Below are positions 38,001-48,691 of a DNA stretch of 64,000 nt, one piece after another (the stretch's first letter is position 1; the number at the start of each line of letters is the position of its first letter). The stretch covers positions 11,474,306-11,538,305 of the forward strand of contig NC_051441.1 of assembly GCF_001649575.2 (NCBI RefSeq). The letters are read 5' to 3'. A model generated the notes under the pieces. That model saw only the letters and a list, made by a program, of their open reading frames with translations. It did not search any database and had not been told where the DNA came from. This DNA comes from Kryptolebias marmoratus. Lineage: Eukaryota > Chordata > Actinopteri > Cyprinodontiformes > Rivulidae. The translations under genes were made by a program, and so were the position numbers.

Positions 38001-38150
38001 CCCAGCTAATCCACCTTAGCGAGCACAAAAATGACTCCAATTATGTCCGTTTTACAGATATTGAGCTACAAATTGGTGTGGTAGTCTCAGAGAGTCATCT
38101 CCAACACTTACTCTGAGTGCTAACAGATCACATAAGATCCTTTTTTTAAA
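37965..38150 (+). repeat. Dispersed ~300-bp repeat family, copy 3 (truncated)
   Basis: Starts inside the family at CCAGCTAATCCACCTTAGC, then AGCACAAAAATG, ATTGGTGTGGTAGTCTCAGA and CACTTACTCTGAGTGCTAAC. It abuts the Penelope-like fragment directly. Confidence 0.55.
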
Positions 38151-38337
38151 AGCTTGGCATACAAGTAAATGGGCTACAGGCATTCCTTTCCAGGGATGCT
38201 AGTTTTATTTTTTGTTTTTGTGGCTTTTAGAAAAGTTGCGTTATCTCTTTCACTCAGATTTCTAATTTTTCCTCCCTGAAAGCACATTTAAAATCTTAAC
38301 CTTTTTACCTTTTTTATCTGTTAAACTCTTACTTGAT

Positions 38338-38341
<4 letters not shown>

Positions 38342-38406
<65 letters not shown>
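38342..38406. repeat. (TA)n microsatellite
   Basis: About 32 uninterrupted TA units, a likely assembly and replication trouble spot. Confidence 0.97.
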
Positions 38407-38409
<3 letters not shown>

Positions 38410-40539
38410 ACCTTGACTTGCATAAAACTTGTCTTTTTTAATTATTTCTGTTTTTAACAAATTGTGAAACCTATAGCTCCAAGTTTCCTAAAGGTTTGAT
38501 GCCGTTTTCCATGTTTCTGGTTCAGTTGTTGTGTTTGCTGAACTTTGGGCTCCTGTATATGCATGATTGTTTGCACTTCACACAGCCGCGTCACATAAAA
38601 TCTGTTTGCGCGCTCACCAAACTACACACTTGAGGAGAGAAGCAAAACTTTTCACATTCTTGTCTTGACAGAATTACAACAACGTCCAACCAGGAAATTC
38701 TTGAGTTTCCAGAATGTTGCCTTTGATGCCGAACGGAAATCCTGTTCCAGTGTCATATATAAAAGCTTTAAAGCTTTACACAGAGGAAGGCAGGCGTTTG
38801 GGCAGCATATGTACAGTACATCTAAAACATGTGCAGGGCAGCCACCCCCGTCACGTATGAATGGAGACATTCTATAACTCACATACTGCAGATATTAGTT
38901 TCTGATGAAAGGAAATTTCAGTATTTTTGTTACCGTCTCGCATTAAGGAGCTTTATTCGCTGATCACAGCTTCTGCGGTGAGGCGGACCGCTGGAGGACA
39001 GATGTTTCTTGGGAATAAAACCTTAATGAATGAACTTGGTTATAACGACATGGCGTGTAGACGCACAATGAGACACTATTTTCTGAAACAGAGGCAGGTG
39101 CAGTTCCCGTAAACATCCGAATCTAAGCAGCAAGCCCAAATATGGTCCAATTAAAACAAGATGTCCAGCGAATGAGTCACTGGTAGATAGTTTGGTTAAG
39201 CCTCGAGGCTCAGCCTTTGGAGCCGGGGAAGGACTTTGGAGTAGCAGTGGTTTGATGTAATTAAGGACCTTATTTGCTTACGAGCAGGATGAGCCCTAGA
39301 GGTCAGGGTGGAAGAGTGATGCTATCAGAGCATTACCACTTCCTCCTTCCTGTTTGCTTCCTCTTGGCCATACAGCTGTGCTCTGATGCCATCCAGAAAG
39401 ACTTGCTCTTATAGAAATGCTAATTACAGGCCTTGTGTTTTCAGCAGCTTCCTTCTCCTCCATTCTCACATCTGGTTTATCTTCTTTTTTTTTCTTCTTC
39501 TTCTTCGTCTTCTGTAGTCTCGCTGTGAGGATGTTACTATTCCATTCTCAAACTTTCCCACTCTCAGACTCACCACAGAGAAAGGCCGCGTTCCAGCTGG
39601 CCACATTACGTAGATATCTAATCAGGCACATGGAAGTTGTTGGTTAATTAATGGAGAGTTTGGGGTGAGGTCAGAGGCAGCATCGGGGCTGGAGCTGACA
39701 GTTTGTGGCATTTGGTTCCGTGAGGCTCTCTGCTTGGTGAAAAAAACTGAGCATCACGAGAAAAACTCAAATAAAGGCCACGGTAATCTTTAAACACAAG
39801 CTTCCCCAGCTGCTCCCTCCTAAGTCAACTGAGGAGTTTTGATCACACCTCACAAAAAAATCATCACAACATCAAATGTGTAAAACTGTCTATGCTTTGA
39901 ACACATTCAGGCATCGCTCGCTCTGAATGTTTGCACTTCCTTTTCTTAATCCTCTGTCTGACATAGACGCTTTCATCTCCCACTCTGATCTTGCAGCCTT
40001 TGAAACGAGCTTCCACACCTGCTCATCCCCGACACGTTAAACTGCATGAAAGCCGCCGAGCGTGGCCCCCACGTCCCCCACGCTTTTGTTTGAAAAATTC
40101 CAACACACCGTCACACCGAGAAAGAGAGAGAGGGAGGAGAGGCGGCTTGGTGAGGTGGATGGAAAACCTGGCTGAGCAAAACAAACAAACAAAAAAACCC
40201 ACAAGATTCCTTCACGTCTGTATTATATGTGAGTTTAAATCAGGAGTGTTTTCCACTTAAATCCAAAACCAGCGGAAGATGAATAACCAGCACCATGCAG
40301 TGGAGGTTTGCTGTTTAACACGGTGCTGTCATGTTTTTGAAAATGATTAAAACACATTATATAAATACAAAAAAGACTGATAAAGAGGAAATAAAGACAA
40401 TGGAAAACTGTTTAAAAACATAGCTTTTAATACAGTTATAAATTTATGGCTGATAGGTTGAACTAATAAATCTTAGGTACCTTATTATCAGTGACAGGAC
40501 ACTGTTAGCATCACTAAATCCAAACATCCGCTCATCTAC

Positions 40540-41275
40540 AGTCTTTAAAATCTTTCTTCTGACACAAAGCTCCCAACAACCAAGCTCCAGCTTATATTTG
40601 GTCTTCCGAACAGAGCGCTTCACTCTCAGACTGCAGGTTTACTTGTGGTTCCTAGAGTTTCTAAAAGTAGAACAGGCGGCAGAGCTTCCCTCACAGACAG
40701 AAACTTCTAGTTTCTGACACCCTGTCTACTTTAAGACTAGGCCTAAGACTTTTCTTTTTGATCAATCCTATAGTTAGGGTTGGCTTGCGTTTCCTGACTT
40801 ATCCCTTAGTTATGCTGCTATAGGCTTAGACTTCTTTACTTTCTCTACTCTCCATGTTTATACATGCAGTTATTGCTGTCATTCACCTGTTTTTCTTCCT
40901 ATAGAAACCACACCTGGACTAATCCTTTTGTGTTTGTCTCTTTCCTGTCCTCTTCAACCCCAGTCGGCTGAAGCAGATGGCCGTCCATCCTGAGCCTGGT
41001 TCTGGTTCTGCTGGAGGGTTCTTCCTGTTAAAAGGGAATCGTTCCTTCTTGCTGTCGCCTCTGTGCTGCTCAGGACGGAAGACTGCGATGAAGTGAAGAT
41101 TCAAAGCAATCTGCTGCCTTCCATAAATACATAACTCTTTTACTAATTGGCATTTCACAATTTATGTGATTGTATTGTATTATAATCAAAATAAATTGAC
41201 TGTAGTTCGATTTGAGTCTGGAGCTGAATTAGATTTATGATTTGACGCTGTATAAATAAACTAAACTGAACTGAA
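40540..41275 (+). mobile_element. 3' end of a non-LTR retrotransposon (LINE)
   Basis: The upstream part reads LQTAGLLVVPRVSKSRTGGR, like the end of a Rex1/CR1-type reverse transcriptase ORF. It is followed by a 3' UTR block common across teleost genomes: GCAGATGGCCGTCCATCCTG, CTTCCTGTTAAAAGGGAATC, and a GCTGTATAAATAAACTAAAC tail ending in short near-repeats. The clade name is from memory and uncertain. Confidence 0.55.
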
Positions 41276-41428
41276 TCTGGTTAGAATTAAACTCCAAACT
41301 GAGGCTGCTCAAACTGCTATTGACCTCTCCCCTTTCCAAATTAAGAACCACATGTTTGTTTTTGACTTTATGTTTATGGTTTTAAAAGCTCCCCTGACCT
41401 GTCCCTTGTCCTAGTTGTCCATCATTTT

Positions 41429-41473
41429 TCAGCACCCAGGAGATCCATTAGGCTTTATCCTGGAGCATGTCAT
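41429..41473 (-). promoter_or_regulatory. SECIS-like hairpin of the distal msrb1 copy
   Basis: Read on the minus strand in the 3' UTR, 48 bases past the stop: ATGA (41473-41470), a stem with CCAGGA paired to TCCTGG plus outer GC/GC and CA/TG pairs, an unpaired AAA (41456-41454) 13 bases after ATGA, and the closing TGA at 41431-41429. This is the ATGA...AA...GA architecture of eukaryotic selenocysteine insertion elements. Folding was judged by eye. Confidence 0.7.
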
Positions 41474-41520
41474 CCACCACATGGGCACAAGAAACAGTTT
41501 CCTCTTTAGGAACTCATCTT

Positions 41521-42105
41521 TCAATCCTCTACTGTCTGTTCTGTAAAAAGAAACAAAGGTAAAAACAATACACGCCAAAGGATTCGCTGCTTTATGTCTG
41601 AGCAACAAAAACAAAAGACTGAATCACTTTTAGGGATGAACGTCAGTGAGCTGCTGAAGATTCAGAAGCGTGACTGTCCGTCTTTTGGTCCATCGCCTAA
41701 GAACTCGTGGCCCAATCCCTTACCGCACTTTCCACAACTAACCTGATTTTAAAATCAGAGCGTTCAGATGAAAACACTTGATATGACATACTGTCGAAGC
41801 AAACGTCCCGTCAGAGCTGCCTCTGAGATGATACCTTTATGGGTCCCCACGCCTCGGGGTGTTTAGAGATACTGTCCTTGTGGACTGTCTCAGAAAAAGA
41901 GGGCCAAGGTGAGGAGTGCTCGAACTTTGAAGCGCTGGAAAACAACTCATGGCCACACTCGGAGCACACATACAGGCCTGAGGACAAGAAAAGACCCGTC
42001 ACACTTCACACAAGCCTTGCTCCGCCACGTGCAGCTTCTCCGACACTCACCAGGCCGGAAGTGACTTTTATAAACTTCCCCACCGGAGAAAGAGCAATAC
42101 GACAT
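41521..42105 (-). CDS. msrb1: Methionine-R-sulfoxide reductase B1, selenoprotein (distal tandem copy)
   Basis: Reduces methionine-R-sulfoxide in proteins using a catalytic selenocysteine; cytosolic or nuclear in known family members. Exons on the minus strand: 42105-42051, 41977-41835, 41742-41628 and 41540-41521, giving 110 residues including Sec. The start is [19 protein letters not shown]. Zinc-binding pairs are CSEC (exon 2) and CGKC (exon 3). The in-frame UGA at 41664-41662 lies in SRF-Sec-IFSS, residue 93, exactly the family Sec site, and the final stop is at 41523-41521. A SECIS-like hairpin follows. Exon lengths are 55, 143, 115 and 20 bases; the sister copy has 55, 146, 115 and 20. 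An upstream in-frame ATG (42138) would add 11 residues. It could correspond to teleost msrb1a or msrb1b; I cannot decide which. Confidence 0.9.
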
Positions 42106-42369
42106 TTCATCCGTGTCGGACGTGTCAGGCACTGCCACCCAAAACGAGTTTTTAGCTCATAAATGTTTACAGAGAGCAACCCAGCTCAAACTGGAAGAAG
42201 CTGGCACGCACGGATCAAATGTCAGCAGCTCTGTTGAGCTTCAGTAACATCTGATCTTTACACAGCTGCTTCCATCTAGTGGAAGAATTTAGAAAAACAG
42301 CTGTAATGCAAGTCAATGATACCATCAATGATTTTATCAGTTCTAAGGCATCATTGTGAGCTCGCTGCC

Positions 42370-42615
42370 AAAGGCAATGCTTTGCATGCGTCTGTTACCA
42401 AACTCTCTCATGAACCACTGCATGAATTTTCAATGAAACTTTCAGGAAGTAACCAATAAATATACACATCACTTTTGATGGCTGCCACAGCTAATAGACC
42501 TTAGCAACACAAAAATGGCTAGAACTCAGAAATTAAGGTCAAGTCTGATTTGACAGTAGCTGAGAATCCTTAACAATACAAACTTAAGTGTGACATCTTG
42601 AAATATTGTGATACA
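42370..42615 (+). repeat. Dispersed ~300-bp repeat family, copy 4
   Basis: Lies between the two msrb1 genes. It contains TCTGTTACCAAACTCTCTCA, TGAACCACTGCATG, CAATGAAACTTTCAGGAAGT, GGCTGCCACAGCTAATAGAC, CTTAGCAACACAAAAATGGC and AGTAGCTGAGAATCC, in the same order and orientation as the other copies. Confidence 0.62.
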
Positions 42616-43078
42616 TTAAAAAGCTTTATTGGTTTCAGCGTAACAACAAAACATAGACGTCAATGAGTTTTCAAGTTAAAATATATTTATTTGACTTGTT
42701 TACAAAACAATCAATAAGCTTAATTTATAATGTTTTTTCCCAAATATATATATATATATTACAGTCCAGTTTTAAAATAAAGATTAGTGCTTTTCTTATT
42801 TCATCAGCATTTAAAAATAGTTCCTCCATTGTTAGACGTACCTGTATTACCAGTTTCTCTGTAACAGGCTAATAAAAAGCTACAACAAACCATCTAAAAC
42901 AGCCCAGAAACCCTAAATAAATGTATTTTTTTGGTATTCTTATGACACAGTGTTGAGTGCCTGTTGTAAAACTAATGAGGCAGGAATGGTGTGAATTGTG
43001 AAGTGGGTCTAGTTCCTGTGTCTGTGGTGACTGCATAGTAAAAGGCGTTTCCTTGCTGTCCAGTGAGACCACTGTTCA

Positions 43079-43126
43079 TCAGAGTCCTGGTGTTCCCTGA
43101 AAGGACTTTGTCCCAGAATTCATCAT
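43079..43126 (-). promoter_or_regulatory. SECIS-like hairpin of the proximal msrb1 copy
   Basis: On the minus strand in the 3' UTR, about 60 bases past the stop: ATGA (43126-43123), a stem TGAATTCTGG paired with CCAGGACTCT (two mismatches), AAA (43109-43107) 13 bases after ATGA, a small CCT/AGG mini-stem in the apical loop, and GATG at 43080-43077. AGAC and GTCT can close a lower helix. The mini-stem suggests a form 2 SECIS. Judged by eye. Confidence 0.74.
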
Positions 43127-43187
43127 ACACCGTCTGCACCTTCAGCAGGAAAGAGAAACGTCTGATCCTCCCTCTCGACAGCTCACC

Positions 43188-44224
43188 TTACTGTCCGTCA
43201 ACTTTATCTGTGGGTGGGGGAAAAAAAAACTGAGATGAAGTTTTGGACATTTGAAAGTGGAATTCATCCTTGTTTTGTTTCGTTTTCAGGTTGTACCTTT
43301 AGGGACGAACTTCAGTGAGCTGCTGAATATTCAGAAGCGAGACAGACCTTTTTTCGGACCATCATTCACAAACTCGTGACCCAGTCCATTTCCACACTTT
43401 CCACACAGCACCTGAAACAAAACAGCACATCTGAAACAAACATCTCCCGAGCAGAACTACAGTTTAACTGCTTACAATTTCACTGGAGCTGAAACTGTTT
43501 AACCAAACTCTGCAGGTGGCAGAAAAATGCTGGCTGCTGCCCAAGGAGACGGACCTTTGTCTTCAGAGAGCCCCTGTCTTATAACCTTAATGTTGTGTGA
43601 GATTTGAATAAAGAACCTTTGACTTCAAGAAGCCTCCTTGTTTATATAAATGTGTGGTGATTAACATTTTAGATTTCAGTACAGGGACAACGTACACCTC
43701 TGCTCTCCTCACATTACCTTGTATGCCCCAGGTCTCGCCTCCTTGTGTTTGGACACACTGTCCTTGTGGATGGTCTCTGTGAAAGCCGGCCAGGGAGACG
43801 AATGGTCATACTTGGAGCGGCTGGAGAACAGCTGGTGGTCACACTTGGAGCAAACATAGATCCCTGAAGAGGAAAGGAACAATAATAGATGAGTTTCTCA
43901 CATTATAACTAGAAGGATCTTATAATAATAAAATTATTTTGATGTGAACATATGTTTTAATCAATGAGGTTTTCCCTTAAAAAATGTTTACGTTTCAATC
44001 AAAATTGCGTTAAAGCTATAATCAACTATATTTCTGTCAATTATAAAGTTATTTCGTCGAGTGTTTAGCAAACGGTGGCTAACCGGTTAGCTCAAACTTC
44101 TGCTAAACACGCAGCACCGATGCGTACAAATTTAAAAAACGTCGAATAAAGTAAATGTTACGAAGATACCTGGCGTAAAATGGTCCTTATAGACCTCCCC
44201 GCCGAAGAAAGAGCAAAACGCCAT
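43188..44224 (-). CDS. msrb1: Methionine-R-sulfoxide reductase B1, selenoprotein (proximal tandem copy)
   Basis: Sec-dependent repair of methionine-R-sulfoxide. Exons on the minus strand: 44224-44170, 43863-43718, 43411-43297 and 43207-43188, giving 111 residues including Sec. The start is [19 protein letters not shown], as in vertebrate MsrB1. CSKC and CGKC are the structural zinc pairs, and [16 protein letters not shown] is the conserved core. The in-frame UGA at 43333-43331 within [14 protein letters not shown] is residue 94. The true stop TAA is at 43190-43188, in a 20-base last coding exon. Reading through that UGA is supported by conserved sequence on both sides, correct splicing downstream and a SECIS-like hairpin in the 3' UTR. 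It is a tandem duplicate of the gene at 41.5-42.1 kb. Confidence 0.94.
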
Positions 44225-45383
44225 CTCTGTGTTGGAGTTAAATGGAGTTTCTGCCTTCCTGGAGTGACGTCAGAGAACCGAAACCGGAGAGAACACAACT
44301 TCCGGTTTGGTCCGAACTTCTAAATAAAACCGGAAACAAAATAATAATCAAACGTTTACATGATAATTATTTAAATTTTTATTGTCTTCAACGGTATGCA
44401 CCCAATTTCTCAAAATGTGATAATAAAATAAATAAATATTAATTAAAAAGTCTTGCAAGTCAATAACTTTATTCTTGTTAACTTTATTCATCTCCCAAAA
44501 TTGGGTGCACACCTGACTCATAATCAATATCTTGCTTTATTCAAATCATAGAGCAAACTTTTTAAATCTGAGGAAACATATATTAGTTTTAACCCTTCTC
44601 TTGCCTTTTTTCTTAGGAGTTACCATATTACCATAAAATATTTTCCAAAGTTGATAAAGTGGACAGTTTTACAAGGGAATAATAATCACTCTATAATAAA
44701 ATTCACATGCTATTGTTGGTGCATTTTACTTTATTGATTGATTGTGTCATTGTAATTGCCATATTTATGATGTATGTCAGTAAAGTTTTAGACTCCTGAT
44801 TTACAAGAGTATATTAAATAAATATTACGGTGTGAAGTCAGTAATTTAGCAGAGAAATTGTCTCTGACGGTATATAACCACTGTGTTACATCTGAAGTTG
44901 TTTGGGAGCATTTGATGAAAATTCATCTGTTATAACTCATTCAGTTCGGTATAGTAGATAGTATAATGTTTCTTGAAAATTTGTAGTAGATGGTAAGACA
45001 AAATCAAAAATTGTTTTACAGTCGTAACTTTCGTAGTTCAACTTTCAGACCTTCTATAAGTAACTTTATCAGAATGGATTCAGTCATTTCTAATGGATAA
45101 TTTGACTCAATGTGTACTAGGTGTTAATTTAATGCTGTTTTAGTAGTTTAGTCCCTTCATGTCTCAAAATTAGTGAAAAATCACATTACCTGGTTACCTT
45201 GCTGCATGCTTTTATTTTGAACGAGTCAAACCGGAAAAGGCGCGTTGGTTTTACCGGAACACACTTGTTGGATTTCTCCATACGAAGGCTTCGCTCGTTG
45301 CCTTTTTTTCTATGATTATTTATTTAAGTGTAACCGTTTAAGTTGTTTTGGCCGCATCTGTTCCCGGAGACAAAAGCGCGACG
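44225..45383. other. Intergenic region between msrb1 and the zinc-finger gene
   Basis: Two genes start head to head here. GC-richer flanks occur next to each start (44.2-44.33 and 45.23-45.38 kb), with AT-rich DNA between. No repeat or RNA gene was recognised. Confidence 0.5.
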
Positions 45384-47354
45384 ATGTTTCAGCTGAGGTT
45401 GTTCGTCCACCAGCGGATGTACGCGGCAGCGGAGGACATCCTCGGACAAGTTGAGAAAACAATCATGCTAGCTTTATCCGAAGCCGAAGATGCTCGATCC
45501 AAGCCGACTGAAGGTCTGCGACACAGGCTCAGCCCGCCTGCAGAGGAGACAGGTTTGTTGTGCTGCTGTCAGCTGTGACTGACATTAATGATGGCCGGAT
45601 AAAGTTTATTGAAGCGCTCCTGCTAACCGTGTTGGAAAATGAGGCTAAATGCTCGTTAGCGCCCCCTGCTGAGCTCCCCCTTTTACATGGTTGTCAATAT
45701 TCCTATAATCAGATGATGTTTAATTTTCATTCTTCTTGGTTTCTAAACAATTACAATGGTATGATACTATGCTTTGCAGCTTCTTAATAAATTTTGTTAG
45801 GAAGTAATTTGGTATTTGGGCTGAACAGATTATTAAGTTTTTTAAATCAGTAACCACTAGTCCTTTTTTTTTTTGCTCTCAAAAAGATTCATTTATTTGT
45901 GTTATGCGTGCAGGCAATTGCCTCTGCCTTGTTTACAGTCAACTTAAGATGCTCTGGGTAAAAAAAACAAACCTCAAGTAAATAAACCATAAAATGGGTT
46001 AACCCTGAATGTTAGTGTTAATTCACACACACCAGATCTGCTGCTGTCACATTAACACACACACAGCTAAGAGTTCTTGTGGCTTCCAAATACCACCTGT
46101 CCTAATCGTCATCAGTAGCAGCACTCTCCAAAATGGTTTTAGCTCTGACTGCAACAGAGTCATATTTTCTCAGCTGAGCCAAATGAAAGACAGAGGACTG
46201 ATTGTTTGAGCTGCAGCTTCTCTCTGAAACATTTGCCCCTTTTTTTTTCTGCAGGGTTTCCATTGAGCACCTCTACCACGGAGCACAGTGATGAAGGCAA
46301 CAGCCCAGTGCTGCAGGAGAACCAAGATTCTTGTTCGACTGAACAGTCAAACTTCTGTCCGGACCCTGAGGCTCCAGGTCCGTCTCAGGCCTCTGCTGAT
46401 GTGGACAGCGACGACTGGAGCTTTGCTACAACCGACTTCAAGATGGTCGAGATAAAGGAGGAGGAAGAGGAGCTTGTGGATGAAAACCAAACACCTGAGG
46501 CTGGTTTTCCTTCTCCGGGTTTTACGGAATCCGAGCAGGAGCAGGATCAGCATCAGCCACTTAAAATAAAGCTGTTTTCCTTTAGCTCAGCTGCGCCTTT
46601 GGGTGAGAGTAACGACGACGAGGAGCTGATGAGCAACGCCGGAGGCGACGACGGTGGAAACGACAAAGCAGGAAGTCATCCAGGTGAAGAAGAAAAGGAG
46701 CGCTGCTTTTGCCGTCTGTGTGGCAAATCTTACCTGAACAGCAGCTCTCTGATAACTCACATGAAAACGCACGAAGGCGTCAGGGATTGCGGCTTTTGCG
46801 GGCTGAAGCACCAGACGACAAACAAGCTGATCGCCCATTTGAAGCGCTTCCACAAGAAGTCCCACTTCTGCGACGTCTGCGGCAGGACTTACGCCGCCAA
46901 GTACCGCCTGACGCTGCACAAGAAAACGCACACGGGCAACAAAGACTTTGTGTGCCAGGAATGCGGCAAGGCCTTTTACCGCAAAGAGCACCTGGTCGTG
47001 CACGTGAGGACGCACTCCGGCGAGAAACCCTACCAGTGCGAAATCTGCGGGAAGGGTTTCAGTCAGAGCCAGAACGTGGCGATTCATAAGAGAAGCCACA
47101 CGGGGGAGAAGCCCTATCACTGCCACCTGTGCGGCCGGCTCTGCGTCACGAGCAGCGCCCTCAACCAGCACCTAAGGTACCACACGGGAGAGAAGCCCTT
47201 CTCGTGTGACGTTTGCGGGAAAAAGTTTTACAACAGCGCGCAGGTGAGGAGGCATAAGACCACACACACAGGGGAGAAGCCTTACGCCTGCACGGTTTGT
47301 GGTAAGACCTTCAGGTTTGGGTGCAATCTCAAAGTGCACATGCAGAATCATTAA
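45384..47354 (+). CDS. C2H2 zinc-finger protein, eight fingers (fish-type N-terminal block)
   Basis: Probable DNA-binding transcription regulator; targets cannot be read. Two coding exons, 45384-45552 and 46255-47354, joined within a Gly codon, give 422 residues. The start is ATG 45384 with A at -3; an in-frame extension upstream would need a TTG start, unlikely in a vertebrate. Residues 1-25 (MFQLRLFVHQRMYAAAEDIL) resemble the RxFxxxRxxAAAEEI block common at the start of fish zinc-finger proteins. An acidic, low-complexity linker follows, with VEIKEEEEEL inside it. Eight C2H2 fingers fill about residues 205-421. Fingers 1-3 lack the TGEKP linker, and finger 2 has a four-residue His spacing (HLKRFH). 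Fingers 4-8 are canonical with SGEKP or TGEKP linkers. No KRAB domain is present. I cannot give an orthologue name. Confidence 0.9.
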
Positions 47355-47691
47355 ACGGCGGAAACAGAGCAGTAAAATCAACCAGGCCAAACCTTTTAAG
47401 TATATATGAGTTACTCTGAGTACGTTCTCCTCTGCATGCCAGAGAATATTTGAGAACCTTTTCTATACTTCTGGTGCTTGAAACCCCAAAGACTCTTCAG
47501 CTCTGTGACTTCAGGAGATTTGATGGTCTCTTGTTTTACGTTTTGAAAAATGTGCTAAACTAATTCTTAGTTTGCTTTAGAGGACACTAAATAATCTCTT
47601 GAGTTATATTCTTTTAAATAAGAAGATGCGTCAGCTATTTAATAGTGGCTGACATTAAAATGACAAATTTCCAAACGAAACTAAGAATAAT

Positions 47692-48691
47692 TTAACCTCC
47701 TGAGACCCTACATCCTCATACGAGGACATTGCATTTTTGCCTCTCTGCACCATGATACCTCATTATACACACTACCAGCACCATCTAGTGGTCATATGAC
47801 AGCATTACACTCATTTCAGTGAAAACACATTTCATGCTTGAACTAGTTTATTTATGCACAGTTACATCTGTAGCTTCATAGCGCATGCAGATTTGGCTTT
47901 TTCTTTGCAATTGTAGCAAAGTACAGTGTTGGTAAAGATGAGTTTATATATAAATATATGTTTGATTAATGATTGAGTCATGCTGTTGGATAAACCTGGG
48001 AATATTAGAAGAGTTCGCAAATGTAATCAGTATTTGCAAGTTGTACATTTGTTCAACCAATTAATTATCCACCAAGCTGGCTGGCTACATCATTCAGTAG
48101 CCACCTGTCTCTGGTATAGCCTTTGATTTGAATTTGGGGTTGATTTTTCTCATTACAGAGAAACTTACATTGTCAGAAGCAGAACAGCTGCTCGTGGCAA
48201 TTGTAGACAACTCTTAGGTTTGAAGATTTCTAACTTAGTCCAGTTTCAGGACTAAGAGGTTTTCTGTTACTTATATCTCTGGGTAGACATGTTAGTTGGC
48301 TGAAATACGCCCTTGTTTACTTCTTTGTTTTATGCCCTAAAGTTTGCAGTCTGAAATAAACTGGATTTATATGTTTTCAACAAATCATATCTTTGTGTCC
48401 TTCAGGAAGGTGGACCCAGTGTCCTCATACGAAGACAGCTTATCCTAGAAAGCTGAAATTTTGTTCTTTGAATAATCGGGACCTTCTGATCCCCAATTTC
48501 AACGACAGATTTGAAATGCAGAGATAAAAATATACTGTCCTCATATGAGGACATCATTTTTTTTTTTTTTTTTTTGCTAAAGCCACTTCCTGCTCCTCGA
48601 CATACTAAACTTATGTGTCCCACTAATCTCATGTACCTTGGAGAAGGAAAAAAATGCACAGCAAACAAAAGCTTGGGTCTCAGGAGGCTAA
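47692..48691. mobile_element. TTAA-flanked MITE with CCTCCTGAGACCC ends
   Basis: Left end TTAA-CCTCCTGAGACCC (47692-47708) and right end GGGTCTCAGGAGG-CTAA (48675-48691) are perfect 13-base inverted repeats, flanked by TTAA and CTAA. This fits a piggyBac-type TTAA target with one mutated copy. The roughly 1 kb interior encodes nothing recognised but contains three near-palindromes of the GTCCTCATATGAGGAC type (47716, 48420 and 48537). It sits just downstream of the zinc-finger gene and may lie in its 3' UTR. Confidence 0.68.

Noticed and set aside
41662..41664. UGA as a nonsense mutation making the distal msrb1 a pseudogene
   Set aside because: It lies exactly at the family Sec site, coding similarity continues after it through a correctly phased last intron, and a SECIS-like hairpin follows.
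45348..45383. 12-codon N-terminal extension of the zinc-finger protein
   Set aside because: It would require a TTG start; the ATG at 45384 has a good context and begins the conserved N-terminal block.
46587..47171. Minus-strand ORF of 194 codons over the zinc-finger gene
   Set aside because: Mirror image of the repeated finger codons on the coding strand; it has no independent support.
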